Part shown: positions 28,477 through 41,329 of the stretch, one piece after another
How positions within the stretch are numbered: the stretch's first letter is position 1
Layout: the number at the start of each line of letters is the position of its first letter
From: Ochrobactrum vermis
GTDB taxonomy: Bacteria > Pseudomonadota > Alphaproteobacteria > Rhizobiales > Rhizobiaceae
Assembly: GCF_002975205.1 (NCBI RefSeq)
Contig: NZ_PCOC01000001.1
Location: 2,656,001 to 2,720,000 of the forward strand
DNA: 64,000 nt
Direction of reading: 5' to 3'
Position numbers and translations under genes: made by a program
The notes under the pieces: model-generated
Told to the model about the DNA's origin: nothing
Seen by the model: only the letters and a program-made list of their open reading frames with translations
Databases searched by the model: none

Positions 28477-30383
28477 GCGGCGCCCTGCCCTTCAGAGAGC
28501 GCCACAGCCGCACGCTGGCGGTATCCGAACTTCTTGATCTGCGCAATAAGCAGTGCCAAAGCTGCCGGTGTCATTCCATCAACGCGCTGTGCTTCGGCAA
28601 TCGTTTCCGGCTTGCGCTGCTTGAGCTTGTGTTTCAACTCATTGGAAAGGCCGGAGATTCCGTCTATATCCAACCCGGCTGGGATGAGCAATTGCTCCTC
28701 ACGCTCCATTACCGCTATATCGCTCTTCTGGCGTTCCATATAGACAGCATACTGAGCCTCGATCTCCAGAGCATCCCGCGTTACTGCATCGACGGCTTCC
28801 AGTTCGGGCCAGATGGATTTCAAGCGGTCGAGATCGATATCGGGATAAGAAAGAAGATCGTACGCTGAACGGCGAACACCATCCTGATTGAGACGAAGCT
28901 CGTAACGGCTGGCCAGATTGGGCGTAATTGTCAATGACTGGGTCAACGTCCGCGCTTCAGCCAAAGCTGCCTCGCGCATCTCAAAGCGCTCCTTGCGCGC
29001 ATGTCCCAATATACCAAGCTTATCCGCCAAAGGCGTCAGGCGTTGATCGGCATTATCAGAACGGAGCGAGAGACGGAATTCTGCGCGCGACGTAAACATG
29101 CGATAGGGTTCGCTGACGCCGCGAGACGTCAGATCATCCACCATAACACCAATGTAGGCTTCAGTACGCTGGATGATGACCGGTTCACCACCTGAGGCGC
29201 GACGAGCGGCATTGATACCCGCCAGCAAACCTTGCGCAGCTGCCTCTTCATAGCCCGTGGTACCGTTGATCTGCCCAGCCAGAAACAGACCGCTAACTTT
29301 GCGGGTTTCAAGGCTACGCTTCAACTCGCGCGGATCGATGAAATCATATTCAATCGCATATCCCGGCTGCAGCATGATCGCTTTCTCAAGCCCTGGAATG
29401 GTCTTCAATATGTCGAGCTGCACATCTTCCGGAAGCGATGTCGAAATGCCGTTCGGATAAACGGTATCGTCATCCAGTCCTTCCGGTTCAAGAAATATCT
29501 GGTGACCGTCGCGATCACCGAACTTGACGATCTTATCCTCCACTGATGGGCAGTAACGCGGACCAATCCCTTCAATCGAGCCTGAATACATGGCCGAACG
29601 GTGCAGATTAGCCCGAATGATCGCGTGGGTTTCCGGTGTCGTGCGCGTGATACCGCAATCGATCTGGGGCGTGGTGATCCGATCTGTCATGAGAGAAAAA
29701 GGCACCGGATCTTCATCGGCAGACTGCATGTCCAGGCTCTGCCAATCAATGGTGCGCCCATCCAGTCGCGGCGGTGTACCGGTCTTGAGCCGTCCCAGGG
29801 CAAAACCAAACGATGTCATTCGCTCGGAAAGACCAAGCGCTGGCTTTTCACCCATACGGCCAGCAGGAATCTTCTTCTCACCAACATGGATCAACCCATT
29901 CAGAAACGTACCCGTCGTTAAAACGACAGCACCACATGTCAGGCTTCGTCCATCGGATAGAACGATTCCCGTAATGCGCCCGTCTTCTTCCAGAAGATCG
30001 TGGGCGCCGCCTTCCACAACAGACAGGTTTTGTTGTGCTGTGATCATCTTCTGCATGGCAAGCCGATAGAGCTTTCGATCCGCCTGGGTCCGGGGGCCCC
30101 GAACGGCTGGTCCCTTCCGGCGATTCAACAGGCGAAACTGGATACCCGCCTCGTCAGCCACACGCCCCATCAAACCATCAAGCGCGTCGATCTCGCGCAC
30201 AAGATGGCCCTTGCCCAATCCGCCTATCGCAGGATTACAGGACATAACGCCAATAGTATCAAAGCGATGTGTTACAAGCGCTGTTCTGGCGCCAGCGCGC
30301 GCAGCTGCAGAAGCGGCCTCGCATCCCGCGTGGCCACCGCCGATTACAATGACATCAAAGACTGTAGCTTCGGTCGAACTCAT
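28473..30383 (-). CDS. mnmG: tRNA uridine 5-carboxymethylaminomethyl modification enzyme MnmG (GidA)
   Basis: 636 residues from the ATG at 30383 ([17 protein letters not shown]), which gives the usual family length and has AGG at a workable distance; an earlier in-frame start is possible. Motifs are the FAD loop [29 protein letters not shown] and [16 protein letters not shown]. With MnmE it uses FAD, NADH, methylene-THF and glycine or ammonium to modify wobble U34 of tRNAs. The stop overlaps the rsmG start. Confidence 0.97.
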   Translation of the reverse strand: MSSTEATVFDVIVIGGGHAGCEAASAAARAGARTALVTHRFDTIGVMSCNPAIGGLGKGHLVREIDALDGLMGRVADEAGIQFRLLNRRKGPAVRGPRTQADRKLYRLAMQKMITAQQNLSVVEGGAHDLLEEDGRITGIVLSDGRSLTCGAVVLTTGTFLNGLIHVGEKKIPAGRMGEKPALGLSERMTSFGFALGRLKTGTPPRLDGRTIDWQSLDMQSADEDPVPFSLMTDRITTPQIDCGITRTTPETHAIIRANLHRSAMYSGSIEGIGPRYCPSVEDKIVKFGDRDGHQIFLEPEGLDDDTVYPNGISTSLPEDVQLDILKTIPGLEKAIMLQPGYAIEYDFIDPRELKRSLETRKVSGLFLAGQINGTTGYEEAAAQGLLAGINAARRASGGEPVIIQRTEAYIGVMVDDLTSRGVSEPYRMFTSRAEFRLSLRSDNADQRLTPLADKLGILGHARKERFEMREAALAEARTLTQSLTITPNLASRYELRLNQDGVRRSAYDLLSYPDIDLDRLKSIWPELEAVDAVTRDALEIEAQYAVYMERQKSDIAVMEREEQLLIPAGLDIDGISGLSNELKHKLKQRKPETIAEAQRVDGMTPAALALLIAQIKKFGYRQRAAVALSEGQGAA

Positions 30384-30546
30384 TGGGTTCATCCTGACGC
30401 AACTCGAATCCGTTTCTGAAAGATGTCTCTTTGACATGAATAGGCTTAAAACGGAAGATCAAACTGCCCAGCAGCGATCAAATCTCTGCAATGGGTCGAC
30501 TCACGGATAAGGAGTTGAGTCAATTGTCGTAGCGAGATTCCACAGA

Positions 30547-30562
30547 TGTTTCACGTGAAACA
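30547..30562. promoter_or_regulatory. parS site 2 (perfect)
   Basis: TGTTTCACGTGAAACA lies in the 214-bp gap between mnmG and mnmE, identical to the copy inside rsmG. Confidence 0.95.
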
Positions 30563-30584
30563 ATTTTCAACCCAGAATGTCCCG

Positions 30585-30600
30585 TGTTTCACGTGAATCA
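30585..30600. promoter_or_regulatory. parS site 3 (one mismatch)
   Basis: TGTTTCACGTGAATCA differs from parS at one position, 38 bp from site 2. Its last three bases are the TGA stop codon of mnmE read on the minus strand. Confidence 0.75.
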
Positions 30601-31926
30601 CTTCCCGATGCAGAACTGGGAGAAAATAACGTCGAGGATCTCCTCTACATCGATGTCTCCTGTGATGCGCCCGAGATACTGAGAAGCGAGACGCATATTC
30701 TCCGCACGGAGTTCAAGTGGGAGATGTTCGCTGTCCAGTGCTCTATCGATTTCCGCTACTGTTGAGCGTAGGAGGTTAATATGTCTTTGCCGTGTAGGCA
30801 CAGCATCTTCAATCTGGCCGATCTGCGCCTCCGCGAAACTCTGGAGGTCGGCCAATAACTCATCCAGTCCTTCACCGGTTTTCGTTGATATACGATAGGA
30901 CCAGTTATCGGATGATTTATCGTTCAGATCGGCCTTTGTTCCGATTTTCCAAAGAACTTCCGGTGCCTTTTCAGAAGCGATAGCTATGGGATCGTTCATA
31001 TCTTCCAAGAGCAGAACCAGATCGGCGTCAGCCATTTGCGCGCGGGCGCGTTCGATTCCGATCCTTTCGACCGAACTTTCGGTCTCACGCAAACCTGCAG
31101 TGTCCGTCACATAAACAGGGATGCCACCAAGGTCGAGTTTAACTTCCAGAAGATCGCGGGTTGTCCCCGCCTCTTCGGATATGATCGCTACTTCGCGACC
31201 GGCAAGAAAATTCAACAAGCTTGATTTACCGGCGTTCGGCGCACCGACGATAACAACATGCAGACCATCGCGCAGCATGGAAGCGCGTTTGCCGCTCGCT
31301 ATATGGTTCTCGATCTCTCTCTTCAGGAGTGCGAGCGATTGCCAGACTTGCTCCGATACAGAACCGGGAACATCGCTTTCATCAGAAAAATCCAGTTCCG
31401 CTTCAATAAAGGCACGGGCACGCAACAAGCGTTGACGCCATTCCGTGTAGAGTTCGCGCTGCGTACCCGATGCGACCTGTAAAGCAAGTCGCCTCTGTCC
31501 TTCAGTCTCGGCTGCGATTAGGTCGGCAAGACCTTCAGCGATGGTCAGATCCATTTTGCCATTGGAGAAAGCCCGTCTCGTAAACTCTCCGGCTTCCGCT
31601 ATACGGCAACCGGGTAGCTCTCCTAACTCCAACAAAAGTTTTTCGACGACAGCCTTGCCGCCATGTAAATGAAACTCAGCACAATCCTCTCCGGTAAAAC
31701 TGTTGGGTCCAGGAAAGAAAAGTATCAGTCCGCGATCAATTGGATCATCATTTCGGATACGGAACAGATTATAGGCTGCATAACGTGGTGTAGGTATGGA
31801 GCCGATCATCGTTTCGAGTACGAATCGAACTTGTGGGCCAGAAATGCGCACAACAGCAACACCGGACGGTAAACGCCCGCTCGACAAAACAAAAATCGTA
31901 TCTTGAAGGGAAGCGATCTCGCTCAT
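30598..31926 (-). CDS. mnmE: tRNA modification GTPase MnmE (TrmE)
   Basis: 442 residues from the ATG at 31926, with AGGAAA upstream. The N-terminal folate-binding domain (DTIFVLSSGRLPSGVAVVRISG), the G domain with GAPNAGKSSLLN and DTAGLRET, and the C-terminal FCIGK with its catalytic cysteine are present. It forms the U34-modifying complex with MnmG, encoded next in the operon. Confidence 0.97.
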   Translation of the reverse strand: MSEIASLQDTIFVLSSGRLPSGVAVVRISGPQVRFVLETMIGSIPTPRYAAYNLFRIRNDDPIDRGLILFFPGPNSFTGEDCAEFHLHGGKAVVEKLLLELGELPGCRIAEAGEFTRRAFSNGKMDLTIAEGLADLIAAETEGQRRLALQVASGTQRELYTEWRQRLLRARAFIEAELDFSDESDVPGSVSEQVWQSLALLKREIENHIASGKRASMLRDGLHVVIVGAPNAGKSSLLNFLAGREVAIISEEAGTTRDLLEVKLDLGGIPVYVTDTAGLRETESSVERIGIERARAQMADADLVLLLEDMNDPIAIASEKAPEVLWKIGTKADLNDKSSDNWSYRISTKTGEGLDELLADLQSFAEAQIGQIEDAVPTRQRHINLLRSTVAEIDRALDSEHLPLELRAENMRLASQYLGRITGDIDVEEILDVIFSQFCIGK

Positions 31927-32019
31927 TCCATTTCCTGACCTATAATCAATAAGGATGAAAGCAGCCAAACGGGTGCTGAAGGAATGGCATATTCATTCAT
32001 GCAGTGAAAGAAAAGCCTC

Positions 32020-34032
<2,013 letters not shown>

Positions 34033-34038
34033 AATGAA

Positions 34039-34067
34039 AACGCCGCATCCGTTTCCGGCGCGGCGTT
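34039..34067. terminator. Bidirectional terminator between yyaL-like gene and rho
   Basis: AACGCCGC / GCGGCGTT is an 8-bp perfect stem between two convergent genes, preceded on one side by AAAA; no long T run is present. Confidence 0.55.
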
Positions 34068-34094
34068 CTCCAATCGCTATTGCTTGAATAGCTT

Positions 34095-35360
34095 TTAGGT
34101 ATTCATCGAATCGAAGAACTCACCATTGCTCTTGGTCTGCTTGAGCTTGTCGATAAGGAATTCGATCGCATCGGTCGTGCCCATCGGCGCCAGGATACGA
34201 CGCAGAACGAAGATCTTCTGCAGATCAGCGCGCGGAACGAGCAGATCTTCCTTACGGGTACCGGACTTGAGAATGTCCATGGCCGGGAAGATGCGCTTGT
34301 CAGCAACCTTGCGGTCGAGCACGATTTCCGAGTTACCGGTGCCCTTGAATTCTTCAAAGATCACTTCGTCCATGCGGCTGCCGGTATCGATCAGAGCCGT
34401 GGCGATGATGGTCAGCGAACCACCCTCTTCGATGTTGCGGGCTGCACCGAAGAAGCGCTTCGGACGCTGCAGTGCATTGGCATCCACACCACCGGTCAGA
34501 ACCTTGCCGGATGACGGTACGACAGTGTTGTAGGCGCGACCGAGACGGGTAATCGAATCGAGCAGGATCACAACATCGCGACCGTGTTCAACAAGGCGCT
34601 TGGCCTTTTCAATGACCATTTCGGCAACCTGAACGTGACGTGCTGCCGGTTCGTCGAAGGTCGAGGAAATCACTTCGCCCTTCACCGAGCGCTGCATGTC
34701 GGTCACTTCTTCCGGGCGTTCGTCAATCAGCAGAACGATCAGATAGCATTCCGGATGGTTTGCGGTGATGGAATGGGCGATGTTCTGCAACAGAACGGTC
34801 TTACCGGTACGCGGCGGAGCGACAATCAAACCACGCTGGCCCTTGCCGAGCGGTGCCACCAGATCGATCACGCGTGGCGAGAGATCCTTGGAGGTTGGAA
34901 CTTCCAGCTCCATCTTGAAGCGCTCATTCGGATAGAGCGGCGTCAGATTGTCGAAGTGAACCTTGTGCCGGATCTTTTCCGGGTCTTCGAAATTGATCGT
35001 GTTGACCTTGAGCAGCGCGAAATAACGCTCGCCTTCCTTTGGGCCGCGGATCGGACCTTCGACGGTGTCACCAGTCTTGAGAGAAAAACGACGCAGCTGC
35101 GAAGGAGAAATATAAATGTCGTCAGGGCCTGGCAGGTAGTTGGCATCGGCAGAGCGCAGGAAGCCAAATCCGTCCTGCAGCACCTCGACGACGCCCTCGC
35201 CGATAATTTCGACATCCTGGGCCGCCAGCTTCTTGAGGATCGCGAACATCAGTTCCTGCTTGCGCATAGCGCTCGCGTTTTCGACCTCAAGCGTTTCGGC
35301 AAAAGCCAGCAGCTCCACCGGTGTCTTGTTTTTTAGTTCTTGTAGTTTCATTTCCTGCAT
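34095..35360 (-). CDS. rho: Transcription termination factor Rho
   Basis: 421 residues from the ATG at 35360, the usual rhizobial length; a longer in-frame extension to 35579 is untypical and probably untranslated leader. It has an RNA-binding N-terminal domain ([20 protein letters not shown]), P-loop [26 protein letters not shown] and the R-loop region. The hexameric helicase ends transcripts at C-rich sites. The 231-base region to hemJ holds its leader and promoter. Confidence 0.96.
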   Translation of the reverse strand: MQEMKLQELKNKTPVELLAFAETLEVENASAMRKQELMFAILKKLAAQDVEIIGEGVVEVLQDGFGFLRSADANYLPGPDDIYISPSQLRRFSLKTGDTVEGPIRGPKEGERYFALLKVNTINFEDPEKIRHKVHFDNLTPLYPNERFKMELEVPTSKDLSPRVIDLVAPLGKGQRGLIVAPPRTGKTVLLQNIAHSITANHPECYLIVLLIDERPEEVTDMQRSVKGEVISSTFDEPAARHVQVAEMVIEKAKRLVEHGRDVVILLDSITRLGRAYNTVVPSSGKVLTGGVDANALQRPKRFFGAARNIEEGGSLTIIATALIDTGSRMDEVIFEEFKGTGNSEIVLDRKVADKRIFPAMDILKSGTRKEDLLVPRADLQKIFVLRRILAPMGTTDAIEFLIDKLKQTKSNGEFFDSMNT

Positions 35361-35591
35361 GGATGAGGAACTCTTTTTAAAATGTAAGGAGAAAATGCAG
35401 TTGTTCGGAAAGGTGGCCACCTGAACGTCGTGACCGGCATCGAAGGCCTGCTGTCTTGAAGGGAAGAGGCTTTCTACATACTGATTTGCAGCATGCAGAG
35501 CAAGTCTCATGTAGGGATAGCGCAAAATTTCTGCAACAAAAAAATGGCGGAAACCCGGCAAGCGGATTTCCTTTTTCAATCGCGTTCAGGA

Positions 35592-36128
35592 TCAGAACGG
35601 CTTAACGATCACCAATATGACAATCAGGATCATCAGCACAGTCGGCACTTCATTGATGATTCGCCAGTGTTTGGCCGAGCGCATATTGCGGTCTTCAGCA
35701 AAAAGCCGCGTGGATTTCGCCAGATAGCCGTGCAGGCCGGACATCAGCACGACCAGAAGCAGTTTCGCATGTAACCAACCACCCTGAAAGCCAAAGATTT
35801 CCCAGGCCATCCACAGCCCGGCAATCCAGGTCACGATCATGGCCGGATTGATGATGAAGCGCAGCAGCCGTTTTTCCATCACCTTGAAGGTCTCCGAGGT
35901 TTCGGAGCCGGGTGTTGCAGCGCAGTGATAGACGAATAGGCGCGGCAGATAGAGCATCCCCGCCATCCAGGCGATGACTGCGATCACGTGAAGCGATTTA
36001 ACCCAGAGATAAGCGTCGGCTGGATTCACGTGAAACAATGCCCACACACCAAGCGCCACCACGACCAGCGAAACGACCGTGCGAATGGCAACTGCCGAAC
36101 CACGATTTTCGGGAGCTGTCTGGCTCAT
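35592..36128 (-). CDS. hemJ: Protoporphyrinogen oxidase HemJ
   Basis: 178 residues with four to five membrane segments. [24 protein letters not shown] carries the conserved histidine pair expected to bind haem, and [20 protein letters not shown] is the second signature. It converts protoporphyrinogen IX to protoporphyrin IX in the inner membrane. Its ATG overlaps the hemE stop by four bases, so consecutive haem steps are co-translated. Confidence 0.93.
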   Translation of the reverse strand: MSQTAPENRGSAVAIRTVVSLVVVALGVWALFHVNPADAYLWVKSLHVIAVIAWMAGMLYLPRLFVYHCAATPGSETSETFKVMEKRLLRFIINPAMIVTWIAGLWMAWEIFGFQGGWLHAKLLLVVLMSGLHGYLAKSTRLFAEDRNMRSAKHWRIINEVPTVLMILIVILVIVKPF

Positions 36129-37150
36129 GATTTTCCTCCACGGATACGGTCGATCATGCGATGCACATTCTCGATGGGTGCCTGCGGCGTGATCCCGTGC
36201 CCGAGATTGAAGATCAGCGGGCCCTGGCCGAGACGTTCAAGAATGGTATCCACGCCTTCATCCAGCGCATTACCGCCAGCCACCACGCGCAACGGATCGA
36301 GATTGCCTTGTATGGCACCTTCTTCCTGAAGGGCGGCAGCAAAAGACAGGGGAACGGACCAGTCGAGGCCGAGCGTATCCACACCGGTCTTCTCGCGATA
36401 GCCCGCATATAGCATCCCGGCCCCTTTCGGGAAACCGATGATACGGGCTTCAGGGTAAACTGCCCTCACCTTCTGGACGATCCGCGCGACGGGCTGGATA
36501 CAGAACCGCTCAAAGCAGTCCTCGTCCAAAACACCTGACCAAGAATCGAAAATCTGCACGGCATCGGCGCCGGCATCGAGTTGTTCGATGAGATACTCGG
36601 CGGAAACATCGGCAAGATTGTTCAGGAGCTTTTCAAAAGCTTCCGGGAAGCGATAAGCGAAAAGACGGGCTGGTGCCTGATCCGGCGTGCCGTGACCGGC
36701 AATCATATAGGTCGCAACGGTCCAGGGAGCGCCACAGAAGCCCAGCAGCGTCGTTTCGTCGGGCAACTGCTCGCGCAGCAGCCGAACTGTCTCGTAGACC
36801 GGCTCCAGCCTTTTAGCGACACCTTCAGTCTCAAGCCAGAAAATCTCGTCGGCATCGATTGGTGTCATCAAAGGTCCCTTGCCTTCTTCAAAGCGAAGGT
36901 CGCGTCCAAGGGCATGAGGAATGACGAGAATGTCTGAAAAGAGAATGGCTGCGTCAAAGCCAAACCGGCGGATCGGCTGAAGCGTCACTTCGACGGCAAG
37001 ATCAGGCGAATAACACAGATCGAGAAAACTCCCGGCCTTTTTCCGCGTCTCGCGATATTCGGGAAGATAGCGTCCGGCCTGGCGCATCATCCAGATGGGA
37101 GGTGGAAAGACCGTTTCACCGTCGATCACTCTCAAGACTTTGCGCTTCAT
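36125..37150 (-). CDS. hemE: Uroporphyrinogen decarboxylase
   Basis: 341 residues with [14 protein letters not shown], the active-site segment near the N-terminus, [11 protein letters not shown] and [14 protein letters not shown]. It removes four carboxyl groups from uroporphyrinogen III to give coproporphyrinogen III. Its start faces the presumed chromosome origin, as in many alphaproteobacteria. Confidence 0.97.
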   Translation of the reverse strand: MKRKVLRVIDGETVFPPPIWMMRQAGRYLPEYRETRKKAGSFLDLCYSPDLAVEVTLQPIRRFGFDAAILFSDILVIPHALGRDLRFEEGKGPLMTPIDADEIFWLETEGVAKRLEPVYETVRLLREQLPDETTLLGFCGAPWTVATYMIAGHGTPDQAPARLFAYRFPEAFEKLLNNLADVSAEYLIEQLDAGADAVQIFDSWSGVLDEDCFERFCIQPVARIVQKVRAVYPEARIIGFPKGAGMLYAGYREKTGVDTLGLDWSVPLSFAAALQEEGAIQGNLDPLRVVAGGNALDEGVDTILERLGQGPLIFNLGHGITPQAPIENVHRMIDRIRGGKS

Positions 37151-37604
37151 CTGATTTTTATCCGCCCTGTTGGTTACCTGATCCGGTTTGGTCTGAAGTT
37201 ATCCAGTCCGGTTCTCATAAAGAAAGGATGATTCAGGAATCTTTTGATTCTTAGAGTCTGTTGGAATCGGGGATTAAGGTCTGTCCCGTTTTTCCCCACA
37301 GTTCCGAAATTGCCATCTCATCCTGTGCAATCATTCACCGATAGTCTGACCAAATACAATGAAAACTCAATTCCCTCTTTTAATATAAAGGGTTACCAAT
37401 TGACGCAGTTCATGCTGATTTGTGGAAAAGCTGGGAATTACGACGGGATTTCGCGATTTCTTGAGTCTTGTCCACATATGTTGAAGACGGCTTCGCACAT
37501 GTTCGCCCGCTGTGGATGACTTGCCAATTTTCCCACAGCCTGCCATGGCTTGTGGAAGACGTTCGGCCTTTACGCACAGCCGTCAACAGGAGGGCAACAA
37601 AACT
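37151..37604. other. oriC: Probable chromosomal origin of replication (oriC) between hemE and ppsR
   Basis: This 454-bp non-coding gap lies between hemE and the DUF299 gene, the position of oriC in Caulobacter and Rickettsia. DnaA-box-like 9-mers include TTGTCCACA (37468), the complements of TTTTCCACA (37421) and TCATCCACA (37511), each one mismatch from TTATCCACA, plus weaker ones at 37199, 37292, 37529 and 37551. An AT-rich stretch lies at about 37351-37392, and GANTC sites cluster at 37230-37268. Core genes point away on both sides. Function is inferred, not shown. Confidence 0.75.
37230..37268. promoter_or_regulatory. Cluster of five GANTC (CcrM) methylation sites in oriC
   Basis: GATTC 37230, GAATC 37237, GATTC 37246, GAGTC 37254 and GAATC 37264 lie within 39 bp, with a further GAGTC at 37463. 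GANTC is the target of the cell-cycle methylase CcrM in alphaproteobacteria. Confidence 0.85.
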
Positions 37605-38435
37605 GTGACCAGACCGCTTTCCTACTTTCATCTCCATCTGATTTCTGATGCGACCGGAGAGACTCTCCTGGCGGCGGGTCGCGCGGCGGCGGCGCAATAT
37701 GCCAATGCACGCGCTATCGAGCACATTTATCCATTGATCCGCACCGAAAAGCAGTTGCGCAAGGTTCTCGAAGGCATCGATGCGGAACCGGGCATCGTTC
37801 TCTATACGATTGTCGATCAGAAACTGGCTGCGATCATTGATGAATCCTGCGCAGACATGGGTGTGCCCAGCGTTTCCGTGCTGGAACCGGTGCTGAACAC
37901 GTTTCAATCCTATCTCGGTGCGCCGGCGCATCGCCGCGCCAGTGCGCAACATGTCCTCAATGCCGATTATTTCCGGCGGATCGACGCGCTCAATTTCACG
38001 ATGGAGCACGATGACGGGCAATTGCCCTATGATATTGAGGAAGCCGACGTCATTCTCGTCGGTATTTCGCGCACATCCAAGACACCGACGAGCATCTATC
38101 TCGCCAATCGCGGCATCAAGGCCACCAATGTTCCGATCGTGCTCGGCATCCCCCTGCCGGAAGTGCTGTTCACGGCAAAGCGGCCGCTTGTTGTGGGGTT
38201 GGTCGCGACCGCCGAACGGATTTCACAGATCCGCCAGAACCGACCGCTCGGCAATGTGCCGTCGCTGGATACCGGGCTTTATACGGACCGCGTTTCGATC
38301 TCGGAAGAACTGGCTTATGCGCGTAATATATGTAACCGGCACGGCTGGCCGATCATAGACGTATCGCGCCGGTCGATTGAGGAAACCGCAGCTGCCATTC
38401 TGGCATTGCTTCGAACGCATAGCGAAAAGGGTTAA
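37605..38435 (+). CDS. ppsR: DUF299 kinase/pyrophosphorylase (PEP synthase/PPDK regulatory protein)
   Basis: 276 residues from a GTG at 37605 with AGGAGGG about 10 bases upstream; the longer frame begins inside ori[13 protein letters not shown] starts the fold and [15 protein letters not shown] is the P-loop of the family. It phosphorylates and dephosphorylates a threonine of PEP synthase or pyruvate phosphate dikinase. It is the RP001 equivalent that marks the alphaproteobacterial origin. Confidence 0.93.
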   Translation: MTRPLSYFHLHLISDATGETLLAAGRAAAAQYANARAIEHIYPLIRTEKQLRKVLEGIDAEPGIVLYTIVDQKLAAIIDESCADMGVPSVSVLEPVLNTFQSYLGAPAHRRASAQHVLNADYFRRIDALNFTMEHDDGQLPYDIEEADVILVGISRTSKTPTSIYLANRGIKATNVPIVLGIPLPEVLFTAKRPLVVGLVATAERISQIRQNRPLGNVPSLDTGLYTDRVSISEELAYARNICNRHGWPIIDVSRRSIEETAAAILALLRTHSEKG

Positions 38436-38449
38436 ACAAGGTTCCAGCC

Positions 38450-39049
38450 ATGACGGACAAACTCATTCTCGCCTCTAAAAGCCCTTTTCGTTCGGCCTTG
38501 CTGAAAAATGCCGGAATAGAATTTTCCACAGCAAGCGCGGATATCGACGAGCGCTCGGTAGAAGCTCCGCTTTATGAAACGGGCGCAACGCCGGAAGAAG
38601 TCGCACAGGTTCTGGCCGAGGCGAAGGCGCTTGACGTGAGCGAGAAGAACCCCGGTGCGGTGGTGATCGGGTGCGATCAGACATTGTCACTCGGCGACGA
38701 GATTTTCCACAAGCCCGCCGATATGGAAGCTGCACGCCGTCAGCTTCTGAAATTTTCCGGCAAGACCCATCAGCTGAACAGTGCGGTCGTGCTGGTGAAG
38801 GATGGCAAGAGCTTGTGGCGTCACGTTTCGATTGCCCGCATGACCATGCGTGATCTCGATCCCGGCTTTGTCGGGCGTTATCTCGGTCGTGCTGGAGACG
38901 TCGCTCTTTCGAGTGTCGGCGCCTATCAGGTCGAGGGACCGGGCATCCAGCTTTTCGAGAGGATCGAAGGCGATTATTTCACGATTGTCGGTCTGCCGCT
39001 GTTGCCGCTACTGGCTGAGCTGCGGAAGGAAAAACTGATCGATGGCTGA
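38450..39049 (+). CDS. maf: Maf-like nucleotide pyrophosphatase
   Basis: 199 residues. The N-terminal [17 protein letters not shown], the [10 protein letters not shown] segment and [20 protein letters not shown] match Maf/HAM1-type house-cleaning pyrophosphatases that remove non-canonical nucleoside triphosphates. Cytosolic. It overlaps aroE by eight bases in the ppsR-maf-aroE-coaE-dnaQ run. Confidence 0.93.
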   Translation: MTDKLILASKSPFRSALLKNAGIEFSTASADIDERSVEAPLYETGATPEEVAQVLAEAKALDVSEKNPGAVVIGCDQTLSLGDEIFHKPADMEAARRQLLKFSGKTHQLNSAVVLVKDGKSLWRHVSIARMTMRDLDPGFVGRYLGRAGDVALSSVGAYQVEGPGIQLFERIEGDYFTIVGLPLLPLLAELRKEKLIDG

Positions 39050-39905
39050 TAAAGTCACGAAGCAGAAGGCTTTTGTCACCGGCTTTCCCATCAAGCATTC
39101 ACGGTCGCCGCTGATCCATGGCTTCTGGCTCAATGAGCTGGGGATCGACGGTTCTTATGAGGCAATAGAAGTGAAGCCGGAGGATTTCAGCTCCTTTGCT
39201 TCGTCGCTTGCTGAAAACGGTTTTGCCGGTGGCAATGTCACCATTCCGCACAAGGAAGCAGCCTATGCTGCTGTGGAAAGTCTGGATGAGGCCGCGAAAG
39301 CTATTCGTGCGGTCAATACGCTCTGGCTCGAAAATGGCAGGCTTCATGGCGGCAATACGGATGCCTACGGCTTTGCGGCCAATCTCGATGCATCGGCTCC
39401 CGGCTGGGACAATGCCGACAGTGCACTTGTTCTGGGTGCCGGTGGCGCAAGCCGGGCAATCGTTCATGCGCTTCTGTCGCGCGGCTTTACAAATGTTGCC
39501 ATCGTCAATCGCACGGTGAGCCGAGCCGAAGATCTCGCAACCCATTTTGGACCACGTGTCTCGGCATATGGCTGGGACGCGGCACAAAATCTGGTTTCAG
39601 ACGCCGGTTTGATCATCAATACGACGTCGCTCGGCATGAGCGGCCATGACGAGCAGGACGTATTTCCGCTCGATCTCGGCAAGGCTTCGCGAAAAGCAGT
39701 CGCCACCGATATTGTTTATGTTCCGCTCAAAACACCATTCCTGAAAAAGGCTGAAGAAGCCGGTCTGACGACTGTGGATGGGCTCGGCATGCTGCTGCAT
39801 CAGGCCGTTCCGGGTTTCGAGCGCTGGTTCGGCAAAAGGCCGCAAGTGACGAAAGCGTTGCGTGAGCATATTCTGGCGGATATGGCAAAGGCTGGCGCCC
39901 TATGA
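39042..39905 (+). CDS. aroE: Shikimate dehydrogenase
   Basis: 287 residues. [12 protein letters not shown] binds shikimate, [10 protein letters not shown] carries the catalytic lysine, NTDAYGF carries the aspartate, and GAGGASRAI is the NADPH-binding loop. It reduces 3-dehydroshikimate to shikimate for aromatic amino acids. It overlaps maf upstream and coaE downstream (ATGA). Confidence 0.96.
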   Translation: MADKVTKQKAFVTGFPIKHSRSPLIHGFWLNELGIDGSYEAIEVKPEDFSSFASSLAENGFAGGNVTIPHKEAAYAAVESLDEAAKAIRAVNTLWLENGRLHGGNTDAYGFAANLDASAPGWDNADSALVLGAGGASRAIVHALLSRGFTNVAIVNRTVSRAEDLATHFGPRVSAYGWDAAQNLVSDAGLIINTTSLGMSGHDEQDVFPLDLGKASRKAVATDIVYVPLKTPFLKKAEEAGLTTVDGLGMLLHQAVPGFERWFGKRPQVTKALREHILADMAKAGAL

Positions 39906-40504
39906 TCGTGCTTGGACTGACCGGTTCCATCGGGATGGGAAAAACAACGGCGGCGAACATGTTCGCCGAAGCTGGTGTGCCGATCTATAGCGCCGACGAT
40001 ACCGTGCATCGGCTTTATTCCGGTCGTGCAGCGCCCCTGATCGAAGCCGCGTTTCCGGGGACGGTGGAAAATGGCTCGGTCAATCGGGAAAAACTTTCCG
40101 CCGCCGTCATTGGAAAACCCGACGCACTGAAAAAACTGGAAGCCATCGTTCATCCTCTCGTACGCGAGGAAGAGGAAGCCTTTCGCCGCAACGCGGCAGA
40201 AGCCGGCGCCGTTTTGGCGCTGATCGATATTCCGCTGCTCTTTGAAACTGGCGGCGACAAGCGTGTGGACAAGATTGTGGTTGTCTCCGCCCCTGCCGAA
40301 AAACAGCGCGTTCGGGTGCTTGCGCGACCGGGTATGACGGAAGAAAAACTCGATGCCATTCTGGCACGCCAGACACCGGACGCCGAAAAACGCGCGCGGG
40401 CTGATTTTATTATCGATACAAGCGGGAGTTTCGACAATCTGCGCCGCCAGATTACCGAAATCGTCGCGGAATTGAGTGGAAAGCCGGTGGTCGCGACGGA
40501 ATAG
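39902..40504 (+). CDS. coaE: Dephospho-CoA kinase
   Basis: 200 residues. The P-loop reads [11 protein letters not shown], with Met and Thr where many members have Ser-Gly-Lys-Ser. [11 protein letters not shown] and [16 protein letters not shown] follow as expected. It phosphorylates the ribose 3' position in the last step of CoA synthesis. Confidence 0.95.
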   Translation: MIVLGLTGSIGMGKTTAANMFAEAGVPIYSADDTVHRLYSGRAAPLIEAAFPGTVENGSVNREKLSAAVIGKPDALKKLEAIVHPLVREEEEAFRRNAAEAGAVLALIDIPLLFETGGDKRVDKIVVVSAPAEKQRVRVLARPGMTEEKLDAILARQTPDAEKRARADFIIDTSGSFDNLRRQITEIVAELSGKPVVATE

Positions 40505-40555
40505 TCGCGGGCGTTGTGTTACAGCTATTCAAGATATTTTCCGAGAGGTTCTTCA

Positions 40556-41251
40556 ATGCGTGAAATCGTTTTCGATACGGAAACCACCGGTCTGGAAAGG
40601 CTGGAGGACCGTGTGATCGAAATCGGCGGCGTGGAACTGATCAACAAGTTTCCCACAGGCCGCACTTTCCATAAATACATTAACCCGCAAGGGCGTCAGG
40701 TTCATGCCGAGGCGCTTGCGGTCCATGGCATCAGCAACGAACAATTGCTGGACAAGCCGACATTCGCGGAAATTCTGGACGAGTTTTTCGAATTTTTCGA
40801 TGGCGCCAAGCTGGTGGCGCATAATGCCATGTTCGACCTTGGCTTCATCAATGCTGAACTGGCACGGCTCGGACAGGCTGAAATCCAGTCGGAGCGCATC
40901 ATCGATACATTGGCGCTTGCCCGTCGCAAGCATCCGATGGGGCCGAACTCGCTCGACGCACTGTGCAAGCGCTATGGCATCGAAAATGGACACCGCACCC
41001 TGCACGGCGCATTGCTCGATTCCGAGATTTTGGCCGAAGTCTATATTGAACTGATCGGCGGCAAGCAGACGGCGCTTGGGCTCAGCATGGGCGACACCGA
41101 AAACGGCAATAATGCCGGAGAGAGCAGTGCCGCTGTCATTCTTGCAGCGCGCCCGAAGCCACTTGCCTCGCGCATTTCCGAAGCCGAGCGTGTCGCTCAC
41201 GCGGCACTTGTGGAGAAGCTTGGCGACAAGGCCATCTGGAAGAAGTACTGA
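40556..41251 (+). CDS. dnaQ: DNA polymerase III epsilon subunit (3'-5' proofreading exonuclease)
   Basis: 231 residues from the ATG at 40556, preceded by GAGAGG. DEDDh exonuclease motifs are FDTETTGL (Exo I), HNAMFDLGFIN (Exo II) and HRTLHGALLDSEILAEVY (Exo III, with its His). The C-terminal tail should bind the polymerase alpha subunit. It closes the run of genes leaving the presumed origin on the plus strand and is followed by a strong terminator. Confidence 0.96.
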   Translation: MREIVFDTETTGLERLEDRVIEIGGVELINKFPTGRTFHKYINPQGRQVHAEALAVHGISNEQLLDKPTFAEILDEFFEFFDGAKLVAHNAMFDLGFINAELARLGQAEIQSERIIDTLALARRKHPMGPNSLDALCKRYGIENGHRTLHGALLDSEILAEVYIELIGGKQTALGLSMGDTENGNNAGESSAAVILAARPKPLASRISEAERVAHAALVEKLGDKAIWKKY

Positions 41252-41280
41252 ACACGTCGCGCAAGCGAAACGTGAATATG

Positions 41281-41309
41281 AAAAAGCCCGGTCGAAACCG
41301 GGCTTTTTT
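41281..41309. terminator. Strong bidirectional terminator between dnaQ and secB
   Basis: AAAAAGCCCGGT-cgaa-ACCGGGCTTTTTT is a near-perfect stem with a tetraloop, A tract before and T tract after, serving both convergent genes. Confidence 0.95.
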
Positions 41310-41329
41310 GCAATCGTCGTTTGAAACGA

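Noticed and set aside
35361..35579. 73-residue N-terminal extension of Rho
   Set aside because: Rhizobial Rho proteins are 421 residues long and start at the ATG at 35360. The extension lacks Rho features and is probably leader RNA.
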